14,644 nt of DNA from Prevotellaceae bacterium (GTDB lineage: Bacteria; Bacteroidota; Bacteroidia; Bacteroidales; Paludibacteraceae). The notes under the pieces were generated by a model. The model was given only the letters and a program-made list of their open reading frames with translations. It searched no databases and had not been told where the DNA came from. Within the stretch, counting starts at the first letter, position 1. The number at the start of each line of letters is the position of its first letter. Where the stretch lies: NCBI GenBank assembly GCA_031255055.1, contig JAIRTG010000099.1:1-14644 (forward strand). The letters are read 5' to 3'. The translations under genes and the position numbers were made by a program. Below, piece after piece: positions 14,297 through 14,644 of the stretch.

Positions 14297-14438
14297 TTGA
14301 AAGAAGATAAAGATAAGTAGGGGGGGAAGTCTCCCCCTCGCTTCAGCCGCCTACGGCGTCTTCCGCTACCCCCTCTGCGGGGCTCTGCCCCGCAACGCCC
14401 CGAAAGACAGTGTTTAGTGATGAATGTTTAGTCACATC
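14297..14438 (+). repeat. Full-length unit of the modular GC-rich repeat (copy 3b)
   Basis: Leader TTGAAAGAAGATAAAGATAAG, G-run hairpin (about 14322-14337), middle segment, and hairpin TGCGGGGC-TCT-GCCCCGCA at 14376-14394, then CGCCCCGAAAGACAGTG. The tail after that (GTTTAGTGATGAATGTTTAGT) is a divergent version of the AGTGATT tail. Bases 14310-14412 match copy 2 at 101 of 103 positions. Confidence 0.9.
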
Positions 14439-14526
14439 AATCAAATGTGCCATTATTTTTGACGATAGAATCAGGCTATGAACCACGAACTACTATTACT
14501 ACTTACACACTTAATGGGATAGTGCC

Positions 14527-14644
14527 AAGAAATGATTTATTTCTTACAAGAAACGATTTATTTCTTATAAGAAACGATTTATTTCTTATAAGAAATGGTT
14601 TATTTCTTACAAGAAATGATTTATTTCCTTGAGGAAACGGTTTA
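14527..14644. repeat. Array of 21-bp palindromic tandem repeats, running off the window
   Basis: Five complete units (starts 14527, 14548, 14569, 14590, 14611) and a partial sixth (14632) follow the pattern AAGAAAYGRTTTATTTCTTAY. Each unit holds an inverted repeat (AAGAAAT / ATTTCTT), and each junction between units forms another (TTTCTT-AY-AAGAAA). The period of 21 keeps one reading frame open (a heptad such as RNDLFLT), but no credible gene start precedes it. The array continues past the window end. Confidence 0.9.

Noticed and set aside
14447..14632. 61-codon open frame with heptad repeats (RNDLFLT) across the tandem array
   Set aside because: It begins with GTG in repeat-derived DNA without promoter or family resemblance, and the frame stays open only because the repeat period of 21 is a multiple of three.
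14527..14644. CRISPR array
   Set aside because: The units abut with no unique spacers and no cas genes are near.

Overview
The window is a stretch of chromosome from a Bacteroidota bacterium, most likely order Bacteroidales. Three things point there. Diaminopimelate is made through the DapL route. SerA is the short form with a lysine where the catalytic histidine is normally found. Two upstream regions carry the Bacteroidota promoter pattern (TTTG-like -33 box, TAnnTTTG -7 box), best seen before ald (10469-10500) and serC (11788-11817). There are no clear Shine-Dalgarno sequences, as is usual in this phylum. I see no rRNA, tRNA, CRISPR array, phage or transposase gene.

Layout. (1) 1-240 is GC-rich repeat DNA, followed by a short leader. 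(2) 354-3468, plus strand: a DapL-like aminotransferase and glmS, both feeding cell-wall precursor synthesis. (3) 3469-3840: convergent intergenic region with a second copy of the repeat in the opposite orientation, a 21-bp inverted repeat and a small palindrome. (4) 10443-3841, minus strand: alanine dehydrogenase, a bifunctional Rel/SpoT (p)ppGpp enzyme, RadC, an ABC ATPase and its ABC-2 permease; the last two overlap by ATGA. (5) 10718-11281, plus strand: a GNAT acetyltransferase. (6) 11288-11652, minus strand: the decayed 3' part of an M20 amidohydrolase gene, with an in-frame stop and a frameshift. (7) 11864-13868, plus strand: serC-serA, the first two steps of serine synthesis from 3-phosphoglycerate. 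(8) 13869-14644: about 780 bases without a convincing gene, filled with hairpins, two more units of the repeat family and a 21-bp palindromic tandem array that runs off the window.

The protein-coding part is mostly housekeeping: amino-acid and cell-wall precursor metabolism next to stringent-response control. The unusual content is the non-coding DNA. One modular repeat family occurs at 1-225 (minus), 3479-3660 (plus) and 14228-14412 (plus); two of its copies match at 101 of 103 positions although they lie about 11 kb apart. Other points worth attention are the DapL-like enzyme with substitutions concentrated around its active site, the alanine dehydrogenase with Gln at the usual catalytic His position, and the 21-bp array in which one base change is matched by a compensating change across a unit boundary.
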